A stretch of 64,000 bases of DNA. It comes from Tissierellia bacterium (GTDB taxonomy: Bacteria > Bacillota > Clostridia > Tissierellales > Sedimentibacteraceae). Where the stretch lies: NCBI GenBank assembly GCA_028709465.1, contig JAQVWY010000001.1:103469-167468 (forward strand). The letters run 5' to 3'. A program made the translations under genes and the position numbers. Positions 42,539-50,999 of the stretch are shown here, in pieces. Under the pieces are notes generated by a model that saw only the letters and a list, made by a program, of their open reading frames with translations, had not been told where the DNA came from and did not search any database. Position 1 is the first letter of the stretch. Each line of letters starts with the position of its first letter.

Positions 42539-42871
42539 TTAAAACTTTGGTTCATACTTAGTAGGTGCTTTTTCGTAAGTATATTCTTTCTTACCACATA
42601 TTTTACATACTCTACTCCACCTATCCTTTTTGGCAGGATAGTAATTATATATGGGTTCGGGGTCAGAACCATGACCTTCCAAATGAGAATAAACAGCTTC
42701 TTGATATTCTTCGGGGTCATACTTAGTTTCTCCCCATTGATGCTTGCAATTACTTTCTAAATTATTTTGTCTACTTTTTGTTTCATTTAATTGTTTTTCT
42801 AATTTTATTGTTAATTCCTTCGCTTCACGCAATTCTCTTTTTAATCTTTCAATATCTTTTTTATAGTTCAT
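42539..42871 (-). CDS. coiled coil plus zinc-knuckle protein, 110 aa
   Basis: Residues 1-40 are a charged coiled coil (IERLKRELREAKELTIKLEK). A C/H site is made of NCKHQWGETK and SRVCKICGKKEY. The C-terminus is PTKYEPKF. Zinc-binding is likely; role unknown. Confidence 0.6.
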   Translation of the reverse strand: MNYKKDIERLKRELREAKELTIKLEKQLNETKSRQNNLESNCKHQWGETKYDPEEYQEAVYSHLEGHGSDPEPIYNYYPAKKDRWSRVCKICGKKEYTYEKAPTKYEPKF

Positions 42872-42889
42872 CTTAAAATTTCTCCTTTA

Positions 42890-43108
42890 TTATATTAACT
42901 TATAACTAATAATCACTTTTCTTATTCTTGGATTCTTATTTTTTAAACATGGTACTCCAAAATAACTATTGGCTTCTTCATCTGCCGTTTTAATTGCATG
43001 GTCTATATTATCTGTCAAATAGTAGTTACTTGCACTTTCAGCTAAATATTTGAGACTTTTGACTCCTACTTCTACAACATATTTTTCCTTTTTAATTTGC
43101 TCAGACAT
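42890..43108 (-). CDS. hypothetical protein, 72 aa
   Basis: MSEQIKKEKYVVEVGVKSLK then DNIDHAIKTADEEANSYFGV; small alpha/beta. It shares the repeated ribosome leader and lies 1 nt from the Xre gene's stop. Confidence 0.5.
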   Translation of the reverse strand: MSEQIKKEKYVVEVGVKSLKYLAESASNYYLTDNIDHAIKTADEEANSYFGVPCLKNKNPRIRKVIISYKLI

Positions 43109-43109
43109 C

Positions 43110-43307
43110 TTAAAATTCCTCCTTCAATTTATTTAAATCTAAGCCAATCAACTTTGCTATTACTAAAAGATTTTTTCCAGATACACAATCATTTTTTAAT
43201 TGATAACGTAATGTTCTATCGTTCGTTTCTATTTGTTCGGCTACCCATTTAACCTCTCTGCCTTGTTTGTTTCTTATTTCGTTTTCTAGGTACTCACCTA
43301 AATTCAT
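43110..43307 (-). CDS. Xre/Cro-like HTH regulator, 65 aa
   Basis: Start at 43307 (MNLGEYLENEIRNKQGREVK) after AGAGGTGG. Helix-turn-helix in VKWVAEQIETNDRTLRYQLK, with the C-terminal LLVIAKLIGLDLNKLKEEF found in Xre-type repressors. A perfect promoter lies 20 bp upstream. It probably controls this operon. Similar in size and ending to the 53112 gene. Confidence 0.7.
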   Translation of the reverse strand: MNLGEYLENEIRNKQGREVKWVAEQIETNDRTLRYQLKNDCVSGKNLLVIAKLIGLDLNKLKEEF

Positions 43308-43326
43308 ATAACCACCTCTTAATATC

Positions 43327-43355
43327 ATTATATAATAGTATTTACAAAATGTCAA
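43327..43355 (-). promoter_or_regulatory. consensus sigma-A promoter of the Xre operon
   Basis: TTGACA (43350-43355), 17 bp, TATAAT (43327-43332): perfect match. Confidence 0.75.
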
Positions 43356-43423
43356 CATTATATTACTAAAATATTAGTTTATAAGGTAAAATTTTTTACA
43401 TTTGCACTAAATATACATTTGGT

Positions 43424-43582
43424 TTAAAACGTCTTTTTATACTCTGCAACCCACTTACCATTTTCAGATCCATAAGTATTGATTACCTTCCAAATTGAAT
43501 TTTGTAGAGCCTTAATTTCCTTATCCATATCTTCCTGATTATTGTACTCATATATTTTTATTTCTGCAATCTACTCTACCAT
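43424..43582 (-). pseudogene. hypothetical protein, 52 aa, in-frame TAG at codon 4
   Basis: ATG-GTA-GAG then TAG, then IAEIKIYEYNNQEDMDKEIK, ALQNSIWKVINTYGSENGKW and VAEYKKTF to TAA. The reading frame is otherwise coding-like and has no other good start. Codon 4 is either altered or the gene is silent. Confidence 0.4.
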
Positions 43583-43610
43583 ACCCTACACCCCTCTTAT
43601 TTGATTTAAA

Positions 43611-44033
43611 CTACTCTTCTGATATTACCTTATAATTATTACTACCACAGTAAGGACAAACACGTTCTCCTTTATAATTACTTAGAAACTCAAAACCTTT
43701 AAATTGTTTTCCACAATTTTCTTCTTTGCATTCATATAAACATTTACTTAAATTCTCTTTAATATCTAATCCTTTTTTCCATATTTCTCTATAAGATTCT
43801 CCTTGAGTTACGAGATTATATAAAAATTCACAATATATATGACCTTTTTGTAGCTCTTCTACACATTCATCATATTCACTACAATGACCATGATGACATT
43901 CTTTTTGTATAATATTATTATCAACCTCTATGCTATTATCACCATCTTCAACGATTATCTTATTATGCTTTTGATTTGTCTTACCGCTGCTATTAGACCT
44001 AATTACTTTAAGTGATGGTTTATTATTTTTCAT
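43611..44033 (-). CDS. zinc-ribbon protein, 140 aa
   Basis: Disordered basic N-terminus (SLKVIRSNSSGKTNQKHNK), a CHHGHCSEYDEC stretch, and CLYECKEENCGKQF plus VCPYCGSNNYKV at the C-terminus. Several Cys/His clusters suggest one or two zinc sites. Function unknown. Confidence 0.6.
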   Translation of the reverse strand: MKNNKPSLKVIRSNSSGKTNQKHNKIIVEDGDNSIEVDNNIIQKECHHGHCSEYDECVEELQKGHIYCEFLYNLVTQGESYREIWKKGLDIKENLSKCLYECKEENCGKQFKGFEFLSNYKGERVCPYCGSNNYKVISEE

Positions 44034-44066
44034 TTTTATTCATCCTTTCTATTTTCTAACTTTTTA

Positions 44067-44372
44067 TCACCATACATCAACAATTGTTTCAGTATAATCC
44101 TCTAATGTACCAGATTCATAATCTGAAAAGTACTGTTCTATTCCATTAATAATGTTATTTATTATTTCATCTTCTTGTTCCTTAGAAAATCCAGATACTC
44201 TTTCCGTTATATAATGTCCACCATATCCTCCGAAAGTTATTACTTCAAAATCTATTAATTCATATTTTCTTATTCCAATGCCAACATAATCATGTTTTTC
44301 ATTTGCTTGTAAATCAAAACCCTCATTTGTTTGTAAACCTTTAATCCTATTGAATAAATCTTCTTTTTTCAT
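44067..44372 (-). CDS. hypothetical protein, 101 aa
   Basis: LQANEKHDYVGIGIRKYELI then TFGGYGGHYITERVSGFSKE; beta-rich, acidic C-terminus. ATG after AAGGGATAAG. Unrecognised. Confidence 0.5.
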   Translation of the reverse strand: MKKEDLFNRIKGLQTNEGFDLQANEKHDYVGIGIRKYELIDFEVITFGGYGGHYITERVSGFSKEQEDEIINNIINGIEQYFSDYESGTLEDYTETIVDVW

Positions 44373-44409
44373 ATCTCTTATCCCTTTCTTGTTTTCATTT
44401 TCTAATATT

Positions 44410-44438
44410 AGTATATCACAAGCAATATGTAATTACAA
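44410..44438 (-). promoter_or_regulatory. promoter for the 44372 gene
   Basis: TTGTAA (44433-44438), 17 bp, TATACT (44410-44415). Confidence 0.55.
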
Positions 44439-44467
44439 GTGATATAATTAATTTATTTAGTATTTTA

Positions 44468-44743
44468 TTAAGGAACTAACTGAACCCATACTTTTAAATC
44501 ATCACTATACTTTTCATAGAATTCTTTGATTAAAATATATGTATCTCTTAAAGTACAATTAACTTCTATACCAGTCAACAGACAATCCTTATCTCCATAT
44601 TTAATATTGCTGTCGATAATGTTCTTTACGGTGGTTAAAGCATGTTCTGGAGAACTAAGATATTTTATATCATGTATTTCATGGTATCCACCATCCTTAG
44701 TTTCCAACTCGTTAAAAGTAACTACAGTAATACAATTTTTCAT
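44468..44743 (-). CDS. hypothetical protein, 91 aa
   Basis: MKNCITVVTFNELETKDGGY then HEIHDIKYLSSPEHALTTVK and DTYILIKEFYEKYSDDLKVW. Small alpha/beta with a plain GGAGG site. Unrecognised. Confidence 0.55.
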   Translation of the reverse strand: MKNCITVVTFNELETKDGGYHEIHDIKYLSSPEHALTTVKNIIDSNIKYGDKDCLLTGIEVNCTLRDTYILIKEFYEKYSDDLKVWVQLVP

Positions 44744-44783
44744 TTTCTTATTCCTCCCTATTTTATTTAATTAAAAACTGTAT

Positions 44784-44948
44784 CTATAGACTTTCGATAT
44801 CATCTATTAATTCCTCTAGTATATTTCTTTGTGCTTCATTTTCAGCTTTCCATTGATTATAATATTCTTCTCCACAATAAGTAGGTGCGGATTCATTCTT
44901 TAACCACTCTATCTTCTCTTTTATTATAGTTAATATTTTTTCTTTCAC
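44784..44948 (-). CDS. hypothetical protein, 54 aa (GTG start)
   Basis: GTG 44948 (VKEKILTIIKEKIEWLKNES) properly spaced from AAAGGAG. Helical, ending NEAQRNILEELIDDIESL. Unrecognised. Confidence 0.45.
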   Translation of the reverse strand: MKEKILTIIKEKIEWLKNESAPTYCGEEYYNQWKAENEAQRNILEELIDDIESL

Positions 44949-45052
44949 CTTTCTATCTCCTTTCAACAACCTTTTCAAAACAATGCTTTTTTAATTGTTC
45001 CATTATTTTCTTTTTAAATAAAATATCTTTTGATAGGTTAGTAAAATTGAAT

Positions 45053-45442
45053 TCATAATTTTTTCTCCTTTTCTATAATATAATCAATTAATGGTTTGAT
45101 ATGGTTATCTTTTTGCCATTTCCCATTTTGAAAATAATATTTTGCATTACATTTGGGACATATTGTATTAATAAGCAGCCCGCTCTCAATTTTTGTTTTA
45201 CAAAAAGGGCATTCTTTTTCAACATATTCCTCATTAACTAATTCAAATTTGCAATCATCTAAAAATATTGCATTTAGCTCATCTATCGAATTAAATGAAG
45301 GAATATTGTATATATCGCTATTTACTTCTGGACATCCTATCGTGCAATGTAATTTTCCAAATGTAACATCATATATTTTCCCTGCTATAAAATACAAATT
45401 ATATTTTTTCTCAATACATTTAACTCTAAAACTATTATCTAT
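45053..45442 (-). CDS. zinc-ribbon protein, 129 aa, no canonical start
   Basis: Reading from ATA 45442 (about 10 nt after AAAGGAG) gives IDNSFRVKCIEKKYNLYFIA, continuing with GKIYDVTFGKLHCTIGCPEV. A C-terminal ribbon is KECPFCKTKIESGLL...ICPKCNAKYYF. The TTG at 45397 has no ribosome site. Resembles phage proteins with a KGK-like N-terminal strand plus a zinc ribbon. Confidence 0.5.
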   Translation of the reverse strand: MDNSFRVKCIEKKYNLYFIAGKIYDVTFGKLHCTIGCPEVNSDIYNIPSFNSIDELNAIFLDDCKFELVNEEYVEKECPFCKTKIESGLLINTICPKCNAKYYFQNGKWQKDNHIKPLIDYIIEKEKKL

Positions 45443-45506
45443 ATTTGTTATTCTCCTTTCTATTTCAACATTTCGATGATAGTTGAAGCTCTACTTTGGT
45501 GGTCAC

Positions 45507-45758
45507 TTAATATAAATCATATGGATTTTCTGTATCATTCCAAACTTTAATAAATACTAATGCGTCATTAAAACCTTGTAAATAATCTTTATTGGTGTTA
45601 CTTAGATTTTCACTAAGACTTTCAATATATTTTTCAAGAGTAGGTTTAATTTCACCTTCAAATTTAGAATAAGAACAATTACCAAATCCAGAACACCTAT
45701 CAATAAATCTATTATGGTTATCTCTTTTTGCAAATTCGCAAGTACAACAATCTTGCAT
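45507..45758 (-). CDS. Cys-rich protein, 83 aa
   Basis: MQDCCTCEFAKRDNHNRFID then RCSGFGNCSYSKFEG: six cysteines near the N-terminus, as in metal knuckles. Rest acidic helix (LEKYIESLSENLSNTNKDYL). Unrecognised. Confidence 0.55.
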   Translation of the reverse strand: MQDCCTCEFAKRDNHNRFIDRCSGFGNCSYSKFEGEIKPTLEKYIESLSENLSNTNKDYLQGFNDALVFIKVWNDTENPYDLY

Positions 45759-45797
45759 TATTATTATCCTTTCTTTTATATAAAATACTGTTTTGGT

Positions 45798-45998
45798 TTA
45801 GAATTTCTCACCACAATAAGGGCAATATTTCCATTCTCTCTTTTCATTATCTGAAAACCCAAAATCACTATCCATATTTTTATACTTCTTTTGTCTGTCA
45901 ATAACTTTATGACAATTAGAACAAATTGCATCTCGTACATCTAAACTATAACCATTTCCATTATCGGCAATATAAAATGAATTACTATAAACTAACAT
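45798..45998 (-). CDS. zinc-ribbon protein, 66 aa
   Basis: DVRDAICSNCHKVIDRQKKY then REWKYCPYCGEKF: intact four-Cys ribbon. Small phage-type metal protein. Confidence 0.6.
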   Translation of the reverse strand: MLVYSNSFYIADNGNGYSLDVRDAICSNCHKVIDRQKKYKNMDSDFGFSDNEKREWKYCPYCGEKF

Positions 45999-46010
45999 TT
46001 ATTTTACCTC

Positions 46011-46385
46011 CTATCCCACCAATAATAATTTTATAAGGTCTGTTCCCCATTTATATGTCTTTCCATCTTCACATTTTAACAATATAGGGTATTTACTTGA
46101 ATTTGGCTTAAATCCTACAAGATTATAAATCTTTCCATTATATGTAACTTCTCTATTATAATCTTCGGGTCTTATACCATAAAATACACAATATTTTTCA
46201 AACTCAACTTGTTCAAAAGACTTGCCACCTATATCCTTTTTAACAACCTGTAAATCTAAATTAAAACTGTTATTTGTATACTTTATTTTTCCTGCCTTAA
46301 TTGTTGCTCCATATTTTTCAGCAATAGATTTTAATGCTTCCTCAGTTTCTTTTCTAAACATTTCAAATTCTTTCTTTGTCAGCAT
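46011..46385 (-). CDS. hypothetical protein, 124 aa
   Basis: Start at 46385 (MLTKKEFEMFRKETEEALKS) after AAAGGTGG. N-terminal helix then beta-rich FNLDLQVVKKDIGGKSFEQV; C-terminal GRIYNLVGF-like segment NLVGFKPNSSKYPILLKCED. Pattern seen in phage proteins of unknown role. Confidence 0.55.
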   Translation of the reverse strand: MLTKKEFEMFRKETEEALKSIAEKYGATIKAGKIKYTNNSFNLDLQVVKKDIGGKSFEQVEFEKYCVFYGIRPEDYNREVTYNGKIYNLVGFKPNSSKYPILLKCEDGKTYKWGTDLIKLLLVG

Positions 46386-46431
46386 TTTATTTTCCACCTT
46401 TCATTTAATTTATTTAGTCTGTTATAATTCT

Positions 46432-46555
46432 AACTCATATCCTCTATCAAATAGTTCTTCAATTACTTTTTCACCGTTCCATGATTCTTTGTCAATTTTG
46501 CCATAGTGTTTTCTAAAGATTCCTAATAATACTACTAGCTCTTATTACTATCCAT
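46432..46555 (-). pseudogene. about 44-aa protein with a 1-nt deletion
   Basis: Adding one base in AATAAGAGC (near 46538) gives MDSNKELVVLLGIFRKHYGK then IDKESWNGEKVIEELFDRGY ending ELEL. As written it stops after six codons. Likely a miscalled base in an A run. Unrecognised helix-rich product. Confidence 0.4.
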
Positions 46556-46576
46556 TTTTATACTCTCCTTTCATAA

Positions 46577-47014
46577 TTAAACATTTCTTTTTAAATCAAA
46601 ATCTTCAAACCAATAATAACTAATATCATGAACTATTCCATTTTTATTTAAGCATAACAAACAGTTTACTTCTGGTTTATCTCCTATAATAATATATTCT
46701 TCCGGTTTAAGATAAACCCTTTTTAAGGGTTTGCATACCATTTTGTTATTGAACTTTTTATAGTAATATTTCGTAGTTATAAATTTTTTCTTTAATATTT
46801 CTGGATTTACTTGTAAATGGCTAATATCTGTACTAAAAATTTCTCCTGTTTCAATGCTCTGTACTTTAGCCAATGGATTTTTATTATATCTTTTTTCAAT
46901 CTGTAATACTCTTACGGTTTTAGTGCCTACGTGAAGCCCTGTGAACAAGCTTTTTATATCATAATGATATACTTTACCTACTTCTATTTTATTAATTGTG
47001 TTTTTAATTTTCAT
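46577..47014 (-). CDS. hypothetical protein, 145 aa
   Basis: Start at 47014 (MKIKNTINKIEVGKVYHYDI) after AAAGGTGG. Beta-rich basic protein (GTKTVRVLQIEKRYNKNPLA, NKMVCKPLKRVYLKPEEYII) ending ISYYWFEDFDLK. Unrecognised. Confidence 0.55.
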   Translation of the reverse strand: MKIKNTINKIEVGKVYHYDIKSLFTGLHVGTKTVRVLQIEKRYNKNPLAKVQSIETGEIFSTDISHLQVNPEILKKKFITTKYYYKKFNNKMVCKPLKRVYLKPEEYIIIGDKPEVNCLLCLNKNGIVHDISYYWFEDFDLKRNV

Positions 47015-47074
47015 TTTTATATCCACCTTTCATATTTTATTTTGATAAATTTTTATTTTGAGGACATTATAAAA

Positions 47075-47174
47075 TTACTTAATGTTTTCTAAAGCTTTTT
47101 TAAATCTGTCTATACATTTGTAATTTTTCATTATCTAAATCCATTTTTCTTATGTTAATTCTTCCAATACTCAT
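47075..47174 (-). pseudogene. about 33-aa protein, frameshifted
   Basis: MSIGRINIRKMDLDNE then, after the A5 run, KNYKCIDRFKKALENIK. Without the shift it stops after 24 residues. Ribosome site AAAGGAAA present. Unrecognised. Confidence 0.35.
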
Positions 47175-47236
47175 TTTATTTTTCCTTTCTGCCTGTTATA
47201 AGGTATCCAAATTCTTGTTTTATCTGGATTCTGCTG

Positions 47237-47692
47237 TTATGCTACAAATTTAATATCTGGTAATTCTTCCGTATCGTATCCAACTACTTTATATTCTGAA
47301 TTATTATATAATCTGAAATGATTTTCTATTGCCTGATAATATTGTTCTTGTGTTAAAGCATATGCACTATCAATAAATTCACATGTACTCCATTCACAAT
47401 ATACATCAAAACTTATGTCATTAACTTCTCCATTATTAATTCTACAATAAACATATGACAACTCATATACTTCTTCATACCTTATCCATTCAATTTCTGC
47501 ATCTGTTCCACCATTCATGATATATTCGCTTATTAATATTCCATTGATTTCAACTGTTATACCATATTTATTCTGATATTGTTTTGCCTGTTCAATCGTT
47601 GTTATATTCTTAACCTTTTCCATCAATTCGTTATAAGTTGTCAAAACCTCTTTATAAGTCGGAAAACCTTCATAAATTTTATATTGTTTCAT
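47237..47692 (-). CDS. hypothetical protein, 151 aa
   Basis: Start at 47692 (MKQYKIYEGFPTYKEVLTTY) after AAAGGAGT. Acidic, Tyr-rich (YELSYVYCRINNGEVNDISF, TQEQYYQAIENHFRLYNNSE). The coding strand carries ATAACAG at both the stop and an internal site. Confidence 0.55.
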   Translation of the reverse strand: MKQYKIYEGFPTYKEVLTTYNELMEKVKNITTIEQAKQYQNKYGITVEINGILISEYIMNGGTDAEIEWIRYEEVYELSYVYCRINNGEVNDISFDVYCEWSTCEFIDSAYALTQEQYYQAIENHFRLYNNSEYKVVGYDTEELPDIKFVA

Positions 47693-47749
47693 TATTAGTA
47701 CTCCTTTAAATTTATTTTCACTTTGCATCAAACTTATCTTCTGTTCAAA

Positions 47750-48058
47750 CTACCACATAAACCTGTTATAGCATGGATTCTCTTTTACAAAACTATTAAA
47801 ATCAATCCAATAATCACTCATTCCATCATAATCATATTTTTCTTCTAATATATACTTAATCTCTTCAAGTCTTTTATTCAATTTATAAGCTTCTTCTTGT
47901 GTTATTATAATGTTGTTGTGTCTCATATCAAAAGCTTTATGATGCATTTCATTTTTCATCTGATGAAGACTTATTCTTTTTACTTCATCCTCATCTATTC
48001 CAAATGCATTTGCAAGTGCTAAATCCTGAATAGTGGCTTTTTCTAATACATCAATCAT
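47750..48058 (-). CDS. hypothetical protein, 102 aa
   Basis: MIDVLEKATIQDLALANAFG then DEDEVKRISLHQMKNEMHHK and EEAYKLNKRLEEIKYILEEK; wholly helical. Promoter at 48090-48118. Unrecognised. Confidence 0.55.
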   Translation of the reverse strand: MIDVLEKATIQDLALANAFGIDEDEVKRISLHQMKNEMHHKAFDMRHNNIIITQEEAYKLNKRLEEIKYILEEKYDYDGMSDYWIDFNSFVKENPCYNRFMW

Positions 48059-48089
48059 TATTTACACTTCCTTTCCTTTTATTACCTTT

Positions 48090-48118
48090 ATACTAACACA
48101 CCTTCCTGTTATTGTCAA
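48090..48118 (-). promoter_or_regulatory. promoter for the 48058 gene
   Basis: TTGACA (48113-48118), 17 bp with ATAACAG inside, TAGTAT (48090-48095); AAATATTAAATAAAC upstream. Confidence 0.6.
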
Positions 48119-48144
48119 TATGAGTTTATTTAATATTTTCTTAC

Positions 48145-48279
48145 TTAATCTGTATAAAAACATATTTTCTCATATCTTTTAAAACATCCAAATTTTTTGT
48201 AATAAATCTCTCCCCAATAAGTTGCAACTAAACTATCATTAATTTTCTTATTTATAGGTTTTAATTGTTTCTTCCTCAT
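48145..48279 (-). CDS. small protein, 44 aa
   Basis: MRKKQLKPINKKINDSLVAT then YWGEIYYKKFGCFKRYEKIC; basic and aromatic. ATG behind AAAGGAGGG. Unrecognised. Confidence 0.45.
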   Translation of the reverse strand: MRKKQLKPINKKINDSLVATYWGEIYYKKFGCFKRYEKICFYTD

Positions 48280-48380
48280 TTGCTTTAATCCCTCCTTTGA
48301 GACTGTCATAACTGTTATAGGTAGTTTGTGCGTTGTTTTACTTATGTTATAGTATTATGTGTAGTTGTTACTTAGGTCTG

Positions 48381-48572
48381 CTATGGAATAGAGATTAATA
48401 CTGTTATTATTAAAACTATTGTGAATCCTAAACTAGATATTGCCATCCAAAATTTATCCTCTTTTGTCATTGTCCAATCACTGTTATAGTTTTTCTGCTC
48501 TGCTGTTATAGGTTTATTAAGGTTGTCTATTATTTTCTGTTCTCTGTGTGTACTTGGTTTATAACTTAACAT
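48381..48572 (-). CDS. tail-anchored membrane protein, 63 aa
   Basis: C-terminal transmembrane helix (FWMAISSLGFTIVLIITVLI) after a charged cytosolic N-terminus. ATAACAG occurs four times in or around this 63-codon gene, including in the spacer between AAGGAGG and the ATG. Confidence 0.6.
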   Translation of the reverse strand: MLSYKPSTHREQKIIDNLNKPITAEQKNYNSDWTMTKEDKFWMAISSLGFTIVLIITVLISIP

Positions 48573-48604
48573 CTGTTATATACCTCCTTAGTTTATTTGT
48601 TATT

Positions 48605-48767
48605 TTATTTAGATTTCATTAAATGATATTCTCCGTTTATGTATTTTAACAATGTACAAGATTTTTCAAAATCATAATGTGCGTCTGCATGAATAAAATC
48701 ATCATATGGATATGGATATGTTTGACCGTCTTCTACTAACGTTTAATATGTATAGACTGTTATACAT
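48605..48767 (-). pseudogene. about 53-aa protein with a 1-nt insertion
   Basis: MYNSLYILN then, in the next frame, LVEDGQTYPYPYDDFIHADA, HYDFEKSCTLLKYINGEYHL, MKSK. The break is at AAA near 48740. Ribosome site AAAGGAGG. Unrecognised. Confidence 0.4.
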
Positions 48768-48793
48768 TGTATGTGATTCCTCCTTTTGTTATA

Positions 48794-49324
48794 TCAATAT
48801 TTATATAAAAAATTCTCTGTTTTAATAATTTCTAAATCATCAATATTTGTTTTAGAAACATTATTTTTTAATACAATATAACCTTCGTGACCTTTGCCAT
48901 ATACACATTCTATATATTCATCTTCATAATTTCCTTTTACTATTAATATCTTATTACTATCAAAACCATCTAAAACATAGTCTTTCAAATTTTCTATACC
49001 ATCATAAAAAGGATTATTTGTATCTAATACACAATAAATTCCATTTCCTAAATCGTAGGTAAAATCAGAATTATTGATTATTAAACCATTTTTATTTATT
49101 GGCTTTTTATTGCTTGTTTCTGTTATGTGTAATATATTTATATTTTCTTTTCTTTCAACACAGATAAAATCAATTTGTAATTCGTTTGATAATTCCTTGA
49201 GTGATATATTATTGTCTTCTATGGTCTTATATTCGTTTTCTGTTATAGTAAGCATTTTAAATATACACTCTCCGTCATATCCTCCAGTACTTGTTATTCT
49301 GTTTTTAAAATTATCTGTGTTCAT
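48794..49324 (-). CDS. hypothetical protein, 176 aa
   Basis: Start at 49324 (MNTDNFKNRITSTGGYDGEC) after AAAGGAGG. Beta-rich acidic (YDLGNGIYCVLDTNNPFYDG, NLKDYVLDGFDSNKILIVKG, CVYGKGHEGYIVLKN). Possibly an AIG2/gamma-glutamylcyclotransferase-like fold, not established. Confidence 0.5.
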   Translation of the reverse strand: MNTDNFKNRITSTGGYDGECIFKMLTITENEYKTIEDNNISLKELSNELQIDFICVERKENINILHITETSNKKPINKNGLIINNSDFTYDLGNGIYCVLDTNNPFYDGIENLKDYVLDGFDSNKILIVKGNYEDEYIECVYGKGHEGYIVLKNNVSKTNIDDLEIIKTENFLYKY

Positions 49325-49361
49325 TGTATAGCCTCCTTTATAATACAATCAATTGTTGATT

Positions 49362-50021
49362 CTATGCAGACTTTAATTCCTTCATTTCCTTTTTATTGGC
49401 TGTTCTATATCCTTCGCCATTTCTTGTCTCTGCTGTTATTATCTTTCCTGATTTTCTTAAATTTTCAACTATTCTATACATAAATTGTACATCAATATTA
49501 TCTGAAGAAATTACTCCTATATAATGAGATAACCTTTTAATTCTGTATTTATCTAACACTCTGTTAATTGCTGTCCATAAATTTGTTATATAAAGATTAC
49601 TGCGTTTAGTCTTAAAAGTTTCAAGTAAATCAACTTCAATTTCTGCTCTTTTGCTTTTCAATATTTCAATATAATCTTCATCAGATAAATCAAATACATC
49701 TTCGTATATGTCTGTTATTTCAAATTTAAATATATCACTGTTATTTATAAGGTTTTCTATATGTATAATATTATTCTCTTCTATAACTCCGCTAAGCGAT
49801 TGAGGATGTAAGTATAATTCTTGTTTGTCTTTTATTACTGTCGGACAACTGGAGGATGTAACTCTTTCCTTTTTAACTTCCCAACCATCTTTTATAAATA
49901 TTTCTGTTACTAACTTATTAAATAAGTCTTTGTCTTCATTATTCGCAAAACCTACCCCATATTTTGCTTTATAGTACATCGGTGTATTAATCCTAAAATA
50001 TACATGTTTATATGTTTTCAT
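49362..50021 (-). CDS. hypothetical protein, 219 aa
   Basis: MKTYKHVYFRINTPMYYKAK, then KELYLHPQSLSG and a helical middle, then a C-terminal winged-helix-like part LSHYIGVISSDNIDVQFMYR, IVENLRKSGKIITAETRNGE. Phage hypothetical pattern; DNA binding is possible from the last part only. Confidence 0.55.
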   Translation of the reverse strand: MKTYKHVYFRINTPMYYKAKYGVGFANNEDKDLFNKLVTEIFIKDGWEVKKERVTSSSCPTVIKDKQELYLHPQSLSGVIEENNIIHIENLINNSDIFKFEITDIYEDVFDLSDEDYIEILKSKRAEIEVDLLETFKTKRSNLYITNLWTAINRVLDKYRIKRLSHYIGVISSDNIDVQFMYRIVENLRKSGKIITAETRNGEGYRTANKKEMKELKSA

Positions 50022-50064
50022 TTTTTATACCTCCATATATTTATAATTTATTTTGTTATGCTTA

Positions 50065-50403
50065 TTATAATCCACCTTCCCATTCAATAAATTCCTTACC
50101 ATAATCAGACTGCATTGTTTTACATATAATATCTTTTTCTTTGTCTGTTAATAAAAAATCTATCTCAGGTTTTATAGCATCTATTGAATAATCAAGCACT
50201 AATTTTGAATCAATAACTTTATTTGTTATAGTGTTATAAAATACTCTTAGTACTGTCCATTTTTCTTCTTTTATTTCATCATCTGTCGGTTTGTATTTTT
50301 TAATATTAGCTCTATTCAAAAATGCTTGAAATTGTGGTTCAATTACTTCTGTATTACCTTTATTAATATTTATACAAGCAATTTCATTAAAATCAATTTT
50401 CAT
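50065..50403 (-). CDS. hypothetical protein, 112 aa
   Basis: MKIDFNEIACININKGNTEV, then RANIKKYKPTDDEIKEEKWT and KLVLDYSIDAIKPEIDFLLT. Alpha/beta, good GGAGG site. Unrecognised. Confidence 0.55.
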   Translation of the reverse strand: MKIDFNEIACININKGNTEVIEPQFQAFLNRANIKKYKPTDDEIKEEKWTVLRVFYNTITNKVIDSKLVLDYSIDAIKPEIDFLLTDKEKDIICKTMQSDYGKEFIEWEGGL

Positions 50404-50415
50404 TTTATATCCTCC

Positions 50416-50964
50416 CTACATTGATATTATAGCAATTAATGCATCTTTGCTTATAGTCTCACAGCAATCATTCACATTATTCTTAACTATGTAAGTTAAT
50501 ATACCTTTTATATGTGTTGTTTTGTTGTTTCTTGTGTTCTCGTTTTCTGTATCACTCAGGAAGGATTCCATGTCTTTCAGGCTCATTTCTGTTATATCTT
50601 TTTGTATAAACTCCATGAAGTTTGCTATTGTGCATTTGTAGTTAATATAACATGCTGGTTTATCAAAGAAGTTTTTAAACTCTTCTAAATAATGTCTGTT
50701 ATTGTCTGTAATATTATACTGCTTTGAATGTTCCTGTTTTTTCTGGTCATAGTTTTCTGACTTATTATATGTATAGGTAAAATGTGAAGTATCAATCTGA
50801 AGCTGTTCAATATAGTCTTTTATAGTTCTGATATGTGGAGACATTTGCTTATTGAGTCCTAGCTTGTCGGCAACCTCTGTAAATCGGCTAGAGTTATTTA
50901 CTGCTGTTGTGAATTGGTCTATGGTGTAATTGGATTTACCTATTCTGATTATGTTTGTTAGCAT
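50416..50964 (-). CDS. HTH plus SAM-like core-binding protein, 182 aa
   Basis: N-terminal segment SRFTEVADKLGLNKQMSPHI then RTIKDYIEQLQIDTSHF is the HTH often preceding HNH nuclease domains. The C-terminal half, ANFMEFIQKDITEMSLKDME then FLSDTENENTRNNKTTHIKG, is a recombinase-type SAM-like core-binding domain. Neither an HNH nor a recombinase catalytic domain follows, so it may only bind DNA. Confidence 0.5.
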   Translation of the reverse strand: MLTNIIRIGKSNYTIDQFTTAVNNSSRFTEVADKLGLNKQMSPHIRTIKDYIEQLQIDTSHFTYTYNKSENYDQKKQEHSKQYNITDNNRHYLEEFKNFFDKPACYINYKCTIANFMEFIQKDITEMSLKDMESFLSDTENENTRNNKTTHIKGILTYIVKNNVNDCCETISKDALIAIISM

Positions 50965-50999
50965 TATAATACACTCTCCTTTTAATATGAGGCTACAGG

